Shown: positions 10,608 through 21,562 of the stretch, piece by piece
How the letters are laid out: each line of letters opens with the position of its first letter
Position numbering within the stretch: position 1 is the stretch's first letter
Assembly: GCA_034440575.1 (NCBI GenBank)
Contig: JAOTOL010001071.1
Span: forward strand, 1-64,000
Direction: 5' to 3'
Source: Imbricaverruca yamaguchii
Taxonomy: Eukaryota; Arthropoda; Thecostraca; Neoverrucidae
Length of the DNA: 64,000 nucleotides
Notes under the pieces: model-generated
Seen by the model: only the letters and a program-made list of their open reading frames with translations
The model's database searches: none
What the model was told of the DNA's origin: nothing
Position numbers and translations under genes: made by a program

Positions 10608-13290
10608 GCGTTAGTTAGTTAGTTAGTTAGTTAGTTATTAGGGCTTGAGGGCGTATCGACTACATTGGTCATGTAGCGCCCATAACAATACAACTTATTT
10701 ACAAGTCGATATACCGCACGTGGTAGCTAGTTAAGCTTGCAGAACATTAGTTAACATAACGAATCGTACATAAAATAAAATAGGGTAACATTCAACATTT
10801 TCAACGTGGTGCATGTATTACTGAAAATGATATTTCAGCAAGGTAGTCAAAAAGTCGCCCCGATCGAACAATATCCGAGTCGTCGCCTAAAACTTCGCTG
10901 AGTAACAAAGACTGAACACGCCCAAAGTGACATTTACGTTCCTCCTCATAGCCGGGGCAGGACAGCAGGGCATGCCGCACGGATAAGCGGACACGACATC
11001 TGGGGCAGCGTGGTACATTATTACCAGTTAGCGAGTACTAGTGAGTGGAATATGCATGTCCAATTCTCAAGCGACATAGTGCCACCTCGTCTCGCATATT
11101 CTTACGCGAGCACAACTCCATTTATCGAGGCGATTCTTGATCGCTTTCAACTTGTTATCGGGTATTACGGTCCAAGAACCTTGCCACTCTGTGAGTACAG
11201 AGTCAGAAATGGTTCGGAAGTAGTCACGAGCAGGGAGTGGTAGAGTTCGTGAGCAATGAACTAGCAACGTACGTTTTGCAGCAGGATCAGCCAAGTAATT
11301 TCCAGGGATCCCAACGTGATTCGGGATCCAACATAGCACCACTATTTTCCCTTTCTGGTATGCACTGATAAGACGAGTTAAGACGTCCCGTAAAATGGGG
11401 TTTGACGTATTGTGTGTCCTCAACGCTAAAAAGCTACTTTAATAATCCGTCAAAATAATGCGAAGTAGACCATCTGATACTTCGATGAAACAGATAGCTT
11501 TCAGAATGGCAATAAGCCCGGAAGAATATACAGAAGCACGTGCTGGAAGTGAAAAACTTCTAACCGCAGTACCTATAATAAAAGCGCTGCCGACACCCGT
11601 CTCAGTTCTGGATCCATCGGCATATGTTGCAACAAATCCAGTATAACATGCGATGTGCTCCATGGCAAGTGTTCTGAATTCATCTGGTGTAATATCAGAT
11701 TTCTTTGCGTAGGCGAGGGAAGTGTCGACTTACGGTGTGATCAATTCACGGGAGGAGTTGCAATGCGTTCAGTCCGTCCAACTCCCTGGAGCCGGAGACC
11801 GCTCTCAGAAAAAAAAGTCGTCACATTCTCACTCAGTACGGGACGGCTCTCGTAGCGTGTTCGTTTGAGAACATCGTTACTATCGCGGGTGGGAAAATAC
11901 ATGGGCGTAAGCTGGGTGGTCCGGATATTGCCGTAGCTTGCAGGCATATCGCATGTCAAGCTGTTCACGCCGCAGAGAGAGAGAGAGAGTGGAAACTCGT
12001 GAACTTCCGCAAGGAGTCTCGCCGTTAGAGAAGTACGAAATGTCCCCGTGATGATACAAGGGGCAGAGTGGTGGACTGCATCGAAGCTCCGTTACAAATA
12101 AAACACACGCAGACAAGCTTTCATCGAACAAGCGGTCGAACTATGGCAGAAGCAGCGATGCCCGGTTTGCTCCATAGGTAGCACGAGCCACATATTTTCA
12201 GATATTCAAAGTATTTACACTTATCTTGTAGCGTTTTAAGATGTTGTCGGTATGCCAAGCATGAATCAAATTCCACCCACAGAAATCTGACTACCAGTTG
12301 CACCGGTATTACCTTGGAGCGGCATTCCTGCCGATCTCGACCTCATTTTACCTGAAAGTAAAATGAGGTCCTTTACCTGAAGGTAAAATTTGGTCGACCT
12401 TGGGTAATAACATTCATGCTGCAGAGTTCACCATAGCTGTAACCACCCCTCAGAAAGTTGTGCTTCTAGCTTCAGGAGTTTCCCAGACATTAGGAGGAAT
12501 CGCCCCTCTGCATCCCCTCCAGTTCACATCATATAAGAGGCGTTCCCACACACTTGTTAATTGGGTGAAAATTGTTATACACCTCTCAGTTAATCCTTTA
12601 CAATCCTTACAATCCTTTACAATCTTTACCTGGCACATGGACCAAAATCCCCGACATTTCGGGTTGGTCCTTTATGGCAGGAATTCCTTCATGTGAAAAA
12701 TGGAACTCCCGAACGAACAGTTGCGCTATTTAACGGCGACAGTTCGAGTGGCGAAGGTGCCAGTAGCGCCTTACAGAAGTACCTCAAATGAGGACTGAAT
12801 TTTACACATAGCTGAGTGCAGATACAGATATACTTAGCTCCTTGCCACCTATGCTACCATTTACACCAACACATGCGTAGGGCTTCGTTGTTTAAAGAGC
12901 CAAAGCCAAAATACCTGACTAACTAACTTTGTTTGAAGAGTTATTAACACGAATGCATATGATTGGAGTATTGTTCAGCAAGAGTAGTTCGCCAGATATT
13001 AAGCATGATGGCATATGCCAGCTGGTTATGAACAGCGAGTTCAAAGTGCAAGGGAATGAGCACTAGTGAATTTTCCAGTCTTTCAGAAATGTCAGGTTGT
13101 GATCGCGCACCCCTTGCGGAATTCCGTGTGAAATCGCAAAGAATGCTGAACTACGTGGAAAGTGAAGGCATTCTCGGTGGAATGCGCAAGGCCATGGTCG
13201 CTGGCGGCCGGAGGTGGTGTGATACGTGATCGGGGTGCTATGCTCCAAATTTTGCCACAGAACCAGCACGCTCATTCCCGGGTACACAGA
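10608..13290 (-). mobile_element. Degenerate RNase H-type LINE in a Fringe intron
   Basis: Pieces of a non-LTR retrotransposon in the correct 5'-3' order on the minus strand: a degenerate RT 'GIPQG' region (about 13,160-13,130), the post-RT thumb-like segment WVEFDSCLAYRQHLKTLQDK (about 12,285-12,225), an RNase H start YADGSRTETGVGSAF (about 11,620), and the RNase H end CWIPNHVGIPGN (about 11,325). Many stops and frameshifts show it is dead. It ends in a hairpin (10,681-10,649, GGGCGC/GCGYCC stem) followed by an (AACT)n tail to 10,608, the same architecture as the SINEs here. The 5' limit is uncertain and the endonuclease was not seen. An I- or Jockey-like clade is likely. Confidence 0.8.
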
Positions 13291-13884
13291 TGTGGCTTGG
13301 AACCCAGAAGAAACAGTGTTCGCCTTTCAGAACAGAATAGTGATGCGCCTCGGGATGTCAATCAGTAGCGGGTCTGACGGATGCAATACGACACCCTCAC
13401 CTGAGGCATAAACTGGAACACCACGAGCTACCCCACCGGGGTGCAACTACGCTTCCGCAAGTACCAACAGAGTAGGCAGTGGGGAGAGGACGAAGACGTT
13501 AAGCACCTCTTGGCCAGTTGTTCCGTCTTCGACCCGTAAGGAGCCGGTACGGGGACCCTCCACCACCATCGGTGAGGTGATCTCAGGTTCGGCATCCTCC
13601 ACCACGGAGTTTTTTGAGTGGATGGGGCGGACGACCTCCAGTCGACCCACCAGTGCGCCCTAGGGCGCGCGAGTTCCTGGCATCAAAAAAGAAGGCTCTT
13701 TCTTCATACTCTCATGCGCTATGCTGAAATAGGCTATAACCGACGAGCTAAATGCTTATAAACATCAAATAACCCGCTGCGCGTCTTCAGGAACGCTTCG
13801 AAGAAACAGAAGAGGAAGTATTTGGTTTGGTCCGGGACAATTCCGACTTACGCTTGCCGGCCGGGCGCAAAAAGCATTCCTCAC

Positions 13885-13990
13885 CCGTGTCGAGTGTCAG
13901 CGAACACAGCTATCTCGTGCGCCAGTCGACAGCAGAGAACGGTGCTGGTGTGGCCCTGCCCGCAATGGCTTATCTCGGTGCCGACACCGT
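13885..13990 (-). CDS. fng: Fringe exon, C-H-LCC region
   Basis: Coding exon of 106 nt, acceptor ...ttacaccctcag and donor CACGG|gtgagg. Its frame reads GVGTEISHCGQGHTSTVLCC and then RLAHEIAVFADTRH. It aligns with the Fringe segment '[26 protein letters not shown]' by its C, H and L-C-C positions, and lies 35 residues before WFCHFDDD, against 34 that I recall for Drosophila. Its last two bases plus the first base of the next exon form a glycine codon, exactly in phase. The sequence is diverged, so phase and spacing carry much of the weight. It needs one base from the unidentified preceding exon. Confidence 0.83.
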
Positions 13991-15361
13991 CTGAGGGTGT
14001 AAAAACACCACGTTACTGTTGTCACAACCTTCATCATAGCAGATCCGTTTCATGAGAATTGTGCAGGCAGAGCAATCAACGACCATGAATCTTTTCGAAG
14101 TAAATTCCCTCTTCCGAAAATATGTAGCACACTCCGAATACCGCGGACGATGTTTCATGATTTCCAAAAGACGTAATGCATCTTGCAAATCTCAGGTGAC
14201 TTCACTTTCGGCGACCGTACACCAGGTACGGTTAAGCCCACTGTACACTACCACAGTCCACGGCAACTTTACACATTTGGAAACGAATTGGAAACGTTCA
14301 GCACGACTAGATCTGATAACAGCTCCTCTTAAGAAGTCGCTGGCCTCCCCGGCCAGCCACGTGATTGGCTGGTCTGCGCTGGAGAGCGCAGCTGCTGTAG
14401 GCGATGTCACGCGGCCCGCCGGGACAGGAGCTGGGCCCGCTGATCGCCCGCGCGTAACCAGACATTGAACACACTTTTGACGGTCTAGAGCTGGGAGCAC
14501 TAGTTACTTTTCCTATTTCAAAATGTGTACTTCAGTCTACCTAGTCGATGATTTTAACTCGTCGCTGATATTAACGATAAGGTTCTTTCGGCACTATAAA
14601 TGACTTGGCTTCCACCATTCATCCTCTCCTGGCCATACAGCTTTGTGCTAGGTATGACAGCCAAAAAGTAAAAATAAGTTGTCAAGATAAAAAATAATTT
14701 GTCATGCACGAAAAGCCACAGACACGTTACGGAATCCCTTAGTTGCATGGCATCTATCCATTTCAGCCAACCCATACGAAGAGACTATAGTCATGTCGAA
14801 GTATGTAATACAATTATATTGATTAAAAAATGCATCCATTGCCGGCTATTGTAGTTTCCTCACCTCTTACCATCTCAAAAACGTGTGTACAAATGATTGA
14901 ATTGCAAACTAATTCTACCAGCCGCCACGAATTCGCGATTCTGCTCCAGGCCACCACAGACCGGAATGTACAGCAAGTTAAATGCTGTCCAACTTACTGG
15001 GAAAACTGGCCGCAGCGCAGGTCGCGCCAGCAAAGTTCCCACCTGACCCCCGGTGTACACATCCAGAGCTCACCACCGTCCGTCGCCGGGCACATTCCGC
15101 AGCCTGAGGTGTTCATTCCGTGGCGCACGGTGGCGGGCAGCCGACAATCTGTAGTGGTGTGCACGCGGCTTTTGGGCAAGTATTTAACAGACCCGATGAC
15201 GTTGGAATCAATCTGGATAATTGGAGAGTGAGCACAAGGAAATTACCAAGGAAGCACTACAAACATCGTAAACTCACGGGATATATCTTAATGTTCATGC
15301 ATAATGTTCGGCAATGATCATGGTCCACAAGTAACTGAAGTATCGAAACAAACATGTATAA
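13991..15361. other. Fringe intron, GC-rich patches only
   Basis: Intron between the exon at 13990 and the DNA transposon. GC-rich patches at about 14,340-14,460 and 15,000-15,130 have short open frames without recognisable motifs. An exon-like ORF near 14,530-14,600 has the wrong phase for the missing Fringe exon. Confidence 0.4.
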
Positions 15362-15662
15362 TAGGGTGTGTCACGAAGGACCTTTTTTGGAAATTGCACT
15401 TTGCTCAGTGAAATTATCGTGCAGATCACCTTAAAAAACCTGTGGTCGAAACCAAATCGATATCAAACAATAAACAAAATATGCGACAGGCCGATAAAGA
15501 AACAAATTTGCCGGGCGCCGGCGTTGAAGTATCCAGTGATGGCGCTCCGTTGCGATTGGCATCTAACACCACCCGTCCGGCCACCGTCGGAGCGCCGCCG
15601 CGGCGCTGTGACGAAAAAGGCGGCAGTCGGTGCTGTGGATGACTGATGAATGGATTCTGGTG
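15362..15662 (+). repeat. Left terminal inverted repeat of the DNA transposon
   Basis: This matches the reverse complement of 18872-19163 with modest divergence. Shared blocks include GCCGGGCGCC, TGGCGCTCCGTTGCGATTGG, CGCCGCCGCGGCGCTGTGAC, GGCGGCAGTCGGTGCTG and GAATGNATTCTGGT at the inner limit. Confidence 0.93.
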
Positions 15663-16131
15663 ATGAAGCTCATTAATAAAACTCAATGAAAGTGTTTAGT
15701 GGGGTAAAAGGCTTTTGATAAGCACCAGTCGCTTAATAAGTTGCCTGGATATCTGACGCATGAAAGAAAGGTTCACTTTACGTCGCTTGTTCGTTCCATT
15801 TTCAATCAGTAGATCTATCGGCGTATAATGCTAATATTTTCACTTTTGAAAACTTGAACATCTTCAAAATTCCTCGTCTGTTTACATCGAAGACCAATTA
15901 AATCATTCTGAGACACTTGAAATCTTATTGTTATGACAAATAGACCAGGCGAAATCGGCATCATGCTCCGTTCCACTACAACCGAAGGAGACGGGCATAC
16001 AGCGACGTCACCTTTTGTACGAGCGGCCACATTTTTTGTACGAACTATCATTTTATAACTGTACTACTTGTCTACATGCTCGACAGAAAACCCGACATGA
16101 AATCCTTTTTGCTGCTGAGCACTGGCATTGC

Positions 16132-18258
16132 TCACCTGTGTTTCAACTTCGCCACAATGTAACCGTGGCGGGCCTCTTCACCAATTACCTTCAAAGACGC
16201 CTCGGTCACCACTTTCACCATCCGTTCCACCGTCTGACTGTAAACGGGGTATGGCGGTACTTCGAGAGGACTCGCGATGATGTCTAGTAAGTCATCATCG
16301 GACAGTTGTTGCGTCAAGGGCGGCTCGGTTATCGCCTCATTACACCAATCAATCAGCTCCATGAGGCTGTTTGCCCCCATATTCACTTTTGGAAGCTTGA
16401 ACTTCCGCACTTCGTCAGTATCACTATCGACTTGAGTTCTGCGACACTGCTGGATTTGAGTGACCACCCTTTCCCGTGTGGCTTGATCTTGGCCCGCTGC
16501 CATTGCTAGCAGTACTGCCTCAGGGTGACACCAGTAGCTGTTGCGCTGTATTACCGGCTGCACCATGGTCGCTAACTCAGGTCGCAAACTTTTGAGAAGT
16601 TACACGCTGTGCAGCGCATTGTCAGGACCGTCAGAAGATCTCCAGTTCTTCTTGATGCAGAACCACATGGGAGTATAGTGGCACACGATGAACTCCGCTA
16701 GCATTCTCAGACTGTCTGATGGCTGTTCAGTTGATATGTAGAGCCGGAGAATTCGCGCCGCCAGTGTCAGCCACCTGGAGTGGTTTAGTGGGCCGATCTT
16801 CATTTTCGCAGTTGTATCTGAGATACAGTCCGTCTGGACACTACGCGCCAGACTGTACAGAATAGCCTGATCTGAACTTAGGTCACTGAGAATCTCCTGC
16901 GTCATTTCTGAAACATTTCCGCCATCGATTGGCTCAAAATCGACCACTGGCAAGGTTTCTACTGCGCCTGCAGCAGCCCGGCCAATCAGCCCACTAAACG
17001 ACTTAGGTCCTGTTGTGACTCCATCTAACTAGCTAAAAACTGCACGAAGATTAAGTTCATTTGCATGAAGTTGGCACACAAACCAGTGGGCGGGGCGGGG
17101 TTTTTGTCCGAGCTCAAACAAACGGATAACACCACCTTTTTGGCCAGTATTAACTCTCGTGCCGTCACAGCCAAGCACAGAAACATCCGCACCAAACTCA
17201 TATGCCACGGCGTTCAGGTCCTGAAAAATGTCCTCCGCTTTCCCAGTCTGTGGGGTAAAATGTCCTAAATATGCACTGTCTGGCTCGGATACAACCACAA
17301 TGTGCTCTTCCGTCTTCTTTGAACTGGCTGTCATAAGCGTGTCATCTTTTCTACCGTCGAAGTAGAGACCAGATACACGACCTGCATGATCCTCATGACT
17401 CTGGGCTACTACCTCTCTTCTAATCCGATCCCTTGCTCGCCATACTTTTTTGCTATCCACTATGCAGTCCATATCGTCAGAAGTGATCCGACCAATGTCC
17501 ACTTGGAAACCGTTTATGATCGCAGCACACGCACGATTAGACACTCCGTACCGATCTGCTGCCAGAGCCGTATTTAGCAGTTCGTCTGTGTTACTGTTCA
17601 CCATATACTCTGACTCATTGACTACAGATGTGAGCGATGATGAATCTGTGGCGGAATCTTGGTCTGAATTAGAATCTAGCTGGGCCATTCCAGAAGGTCC
17701 CGGTTGTGGTGATGTGACTCTCTCGGCGGTCAGACGCCTTCTTTCGTCCATGGCGCGTCGACGAGTGGTTTCACGGATATCTGCGGTGCCGATTTGCATT
17801 TGGCGAGGTCCTCTCTGGTCTTTGACAAAGGGAAACTCCATTCGTGGCACTCTGTCGGCCATCGCACATTTGCAGCTATCGATATCAGCACATTTGCAGC
17901 GGGCTATATCAAACAATTTTCCAAACCACTCATCACCGGACGGACGTACACCTGGTGATGCCGACTTCTTTCCAGCAGTTTTCATGTATCGCAAGTAGCG
18001 ATCGCGGCATTCTCGAACCATATGTTCGACTCGGGCCCTCCCAACAATTGGTATTCCTTCGCAGCACCACATTTTCATCACACTTTCCGCGACAAACTTT
18101 ATATGGGATGATAGCCTCTCTTTCAACCTTTTGTTCGCAACGCATGAGTCTCTATTCACTTTACTCAAGTAATTCAGAACGTCAATTCTCGTGGGCAGTC
18201 GGTTTGTTTTTAGTTCAGAAGAAAACAAAAGCCCTTTGGTGGGAGCGCGGGTCTTCAT
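16132..18258 (-). pseudogene. Disrupted DDE-like transposase
   Basis: Minus-strand coding relic in three pieces: 18258-17029 (409 codons from an ATG), 16953-16600 and 16587-16132. The first piece has a basic, Cys-containing N-terminal third (CKCADIDSCKCA at about 121-132, possibly metal binding), a Ser/Asp-rich linker at about 195-225, then GLYFDGRKDD (Asp about 301) and LGCDGTRVNTG (Asp about 365). The last two are spaced like the first two acidic residues of an RNase H-fold transposase. The second and third pieces carry GPLNHSRWLTLAARILRLY, VIQRNSYWCHPE and VTEASLKV. A frameshift plus stop near 17,030 and an in-frame TAA at about 16,600 break it. The parts are in order and otherwise open, so inactivation looks fairly recent. 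Confidence 0.85.
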
Positions 18259-18659
18259 GTTCGAACTCTTACCCCGATCACACCGACGCAGGTAATATCA
18301 CACTTCACAGGCAGTGGGCACAACTTGCAGACACCAAACCACTCTTTTTCGGGCCGTCCCGCCGGGTCTCCGCCGCCGACTGCCTTGTCTCGGCGGCCCT
18401 CCCCTCCCCTGCCCTGTCTCGCTCTTTGTGTTCTCTACCCTCACCGTGCGCCGGCCGTCTTCCGCCCCATCCCAGCCTCTCCCCCGCGCCATGCGACGAT
18501 CGCCGCCGGCTCGTGTCGACCTCGTTAATAGGTTGTCCCTACTGCTGATAATCCCAGTTTCCCTTGAAACTTTAGTAACGAAAAGGAGCAGGAGACTGGG
18601 ATTGACTAATAAAACTGGGATGTATAGCATGCGAAGCTATTTTGTGTCGTTAGTGCGTA

Positions 18660-18747
18660 AGCAATTTATTCGATGTGTGTGTGTGTGATTGTGGTTTTAG
18701 GGCGCATCGACCATGGTTGGTCATTTAGCGCCCAGCAATTTATTCGA
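18660..18747 (-). mobile_element. Hairpin-only micro-retroposon, copy 2, with exact TSD
   Basis: A 60-bp insert (18,674-18,733) is flanked by identical 14-bp direct repeats AGCAATTTATTCGA (18,660-18,673 and 18,734-18,747). On the minus strand it starts exactly at a 34-nt hairpin (18,733-18,700; stems GGGCGC/GCGCCC and GACC/GGTC). It ends in TAAAACCACAATCACACACA plus further CA repeats. This is a retroposon signature at minimal size. It is nested in the DNA transposon, so it is the younger insertion. Confidence 0.9.
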
Positions 18748-18871
18748 ATGATGATTCATAGCACTGTGAAAGGTGGAGCACAGACAAAGGAAAGTGGAGC
18801 GATCAGTCCTTCAGTGAAGTTTAATCTTTACAATCAGATATATCCCGACTCCCCTGATCTGTTTTTGAATT

Positions 18872-19163
18872 ACCAGAATACATTCATAAGTCATCCCCAG
18901 CACCGACTGCCGCCTTTTTCGTCACAGCGCCGCGGCGGCGCTCCGACGGCGGCCGACGCGTGGTGTTAAATGCCAATCGCAACGGAGCGCCATCACTGGA
19001 GACTTCAACGCCGGGCGCCCGGCAAATTTGTTTCTTTATCGGCCTGTCGCATATTTCGTTTATTGTTTGATTTCGATTTGGTTTCGACCACAGGGTTTTT
19101 TTTAGGTGATCTGCACGATAAGTTCACTAAGCATAAGAAAAACCGTTCAGGTGACACACCCTA
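18872..19163 (-). repeat. Right terminal inverted repeat of the DNA transposon
   Basis: Inverted partner of 15362-15662, ending GTGACACACCCTA. A few small indels and substitutions distinguish the arms. Confidence 0.93.
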
Positions 19164-19171
19164 GTGTATAA

Positions 19172-20250
19172 CCATGGGGACCAATATAAGACCCAGGGAA
19201 GTCAGAAAACTAGGTACGCAATCACATATTATCTGCGGAGTTTCAACCGAATGCATTGTCATGTGTTAAAACCAGTGTCCTGAAATTGCTTTTTGTAGAG
19301 TGGTGGGTGGAGGAAGTTGATGTCAAAAAGCTAACTGATGTGCAATGTGCAAATGTATAATACCTATTGATGAGTTGCTTCTCGACATATTTTGATTGTC
19401 TGATGATGGGTGATGCCGTCAGTAACTGTCTTTACCAGTTGGCAGTGCTGCTGCCAGAAGCCATAAGCGAACGCCGAAAATCACACTGATAGTCTGTAGC
19501 AAAAACGAAAAGGAAGAAAGTTGGAAACGGTGTCAAAAAGCAAAGGTATTGCCAAAAAAAAGCATTTTCATCAAGTGTGTGTCTGCACTGAAAGTTCAGA
19601 ATTTTAGAGCGATGGCTAAAACTCCCCCACCCCTCGCGCCTCTCATTTACCTTCACCTTATACTGACCCCATCCACGATTGTCGAACACTGTGTGAGTGC
19701 AGTGGCTGACTTACTCGAAGCTTAGTAACCCTGATGTAATATCAACGCCACGAACGTATTTTCTCTTCCTTATTCTCATTCGGCAAAAGAAGGTTCGCAT
19801 TTTATTACAGAATTCATATAAAAAATAGCAATGACGGGGTAGCCGACAGGATTAATGCAAGCTATAGCACAGGAATATGATTGGTAAGCGCCATATCACG
19901 TATATGTGTATGGGTGTCTTGCCCACCGTGCTTCACAATACAACACATCGGCGGCGCCCTATGGAGTCATAACGTGAAATGAGAGAGCGTTTGTCTATAT
20001 AGATTGACATGTGCGCAGTTTCGGCAGATATAGAGCAGCGGACTTGTAGCCTTGGCATGCATGGAAGAGAAGCCACCCACCTAGAGAACGGACGACTTCC
20101 TTCACAGCTGCGCTGTCAGAGAACAGACGAACCTGCCAGTGAAATCCGATCGGGTCAGTCATAACCACAGACATACGGGCACATAAGGCTGGTGTCGCCC
20201 GCCGTCCAATTAGAACACTATGCCGTAACTATTGGCAGTCATATGCGTCT
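19172..20250. other. Fringe intron, no gene recognised
   Basis: Intron sequence between the DNA transposon and a LINE. The segment at about 20,145-20,210 resembles one unit of the 80-bp tandem repeat at 23.7-24.1 kb. A 58-nt exon-like segment at 19,493-19,436 (minus) has good splice sites and the right phase for the missing Fringe exon but lacks its motif. Confidence 0.4.
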
Positions 20251-21367
20251 CAATTCAATAGGTTCACCCCTATCGGCAGAATCTGGAACCTGATGAAGCG
20301 TTTCAACCTGCAATGCCCACCATTAGGCCCCATTTCTCAGCTGACGGTGAAAGGACAGCACATTACTGACCCGCAAGCGTAGGCCACTTCAATCTACACT
20401 ACGGCAGCGTCTCTGCCAAACTCTTCCAACACCTACGCCGTCGATATAGTAAGCGCTGTAGACGACCTTACCGCCAGATCAAATTTTAACTCAAACAACA
20501 CTTCTGTGTTGTTTCACTACGCAATCATTCACTACGCACGACTTACACCTTGCCCCCAGCAAGTGTAGAAGCACGTCGATTGGGCCGGACGACATTCACT
20601 ACCAGTTCTTCAAGCATCCTATAAAAAAAAAAATTATGCAACGCGCCTACTAGCGGCCAATAAAGACCTGTACCAAAGCGATACTCTTCCCGCCTCCTGG
20701 CGGGAAAGCGTAGCCATTCCATTACCAAAGCATCACAAAGATCGCTCCACCCCAAAATGTCATAGGCCTGTCTCACTTACTAGCTGTACTAGTAAACCGG
20801 TCGAGCGCATGGTCAACACACAATTCAGACACTTTCTAGAATGCAAGGACCTGCTCGACGAATTTGAGTGTGGCTTCCAGCGTCAAGAATCAACAGACAA
20901 TCCCATTAGGCTAGTGCACGACATGACAAATGGTCTACGCATCAAACGCGCAACAATAGCTGCCTACTTAGACACCACTCTCGCATTCAGCCGAGTACAC
21001 AAGCCCGCACTGGCACGCACATACACTCTACAGGATATGTATACATGGGCATATGGCACACTTACTTCTTAACTTCCTCAGAGACAGGACCCTTAAGGTC
21101 CTATGCGGCAGTGTTACATCACACACCACACCTCAGGAGCGGGACCTGGCGCAGGGGAGCGTGCTCTCACCGAGCCTCTTCATCATCACGATTAACAACA
21201 TGATTGTTGATCACACCGGCACGTCAGCTCAATACTCACTTTTTGCAGACGACATAGCCATTTCGGACAACAGTAGCTCTCACCTTATTAAAAGCTGAGA
21301 AATCAGGCAGCTCTAGACCACATCGCAAATTGATACAAAACGTGGGGCTTCACCCCATCCGCAGAAA

Positions 21368-21562
21368 AATCTGCCCCAGTCGGTTGGTTATTGGTTATTG
21401 GTTTTACGACACATCCACCGTTGAGCCATGTAGCGTCGCCAATCTCTCACGCCGATTGGTCTCGGGCGAAGAGTAGCGACAGGTGAGACTCGAACCCACA
21501 ACCTTTCGATTGTGAGACAAGCAACTTACCCCTAAGCTACTTATTCCCAATCTGCCCCAGTC
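21368..21562 (-). mobile_element. tRNA-derived SINE nested in the LINE, exact 14-bp TSD
   Basis: Identical direct repeats AATCTGCCCCAGTC (21,368-21,381 and 21,549-21,562) flank a 167-bp minus-strand insert. Its 5' part is tRNA-like with an A-box-like TAGCTTAGGGGTAAGTTGC and a B-box-like GGTTCGAGTCTC, the internal RNA polymerase III promoter. The 3' part ends in a hairpin-like block (GGCGACGCTACATGG ... GTGTCGTAAAACC) followed by an (AATAACC)n tail. A second copy lies on the plus strand at 41.85-42.0 kb. Confidence 0.95.

Larger units (their letters stand above)
15362..19163 (-). mobile_element. 3.8-kb DNA transposon with long terminal inverted repeats
   Basis: The element begins TAGGGTGTGTCAC at 15,362 and ends GTGACACACCCTA at 19,163. 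Its terminal inverted repeats run about 300 bp. It is flanked by ATGTATAA (15,354-15,361) and GTGTATAA (19,164-19,171), a probable 8-bp target-site duplication with one mismatch. The interior holds a minus-strand transposase remnant at 18,258-16,132 and a nested micro-retroposon at 18,674-18,733. An 8-bp duplication would suit the hAT or P superfamilies, but long inverted repeats are unusual for hAT, and I leave the superfamily open. It lies in the large Fringe intron in the same orientation as the gene. Confidence 0.93.

Noticed and set aside
14540..14600. Minus-strand VNISDELKSST segment with splice-like borders
   Set aside because: Its end phase (2) does not fit the exon at 13990, which needs one base.
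15040..15165. Exon-like minus-strand segment with gtgagc donor
   Set aside because: The open frame has the wrong entry phase for Fringe and no family motif.
19180..19216. Minus-strand FSDFPGSYIGPH reading, another Fringe exon candidate
   Set aside because: It has FSD but not the preceding residues, and the donor context is poor.
19436..19493. Candidate for the missing Fringe exon: acceptor ...gctacag, donor CTG|gtaaag, 58 nt, phase 0 to 1
   Set aside because: The translation begins TISVIFGVRLWLL and lacks the conserved TFxFTD motif, so the good phase and splice sites are probably chance.
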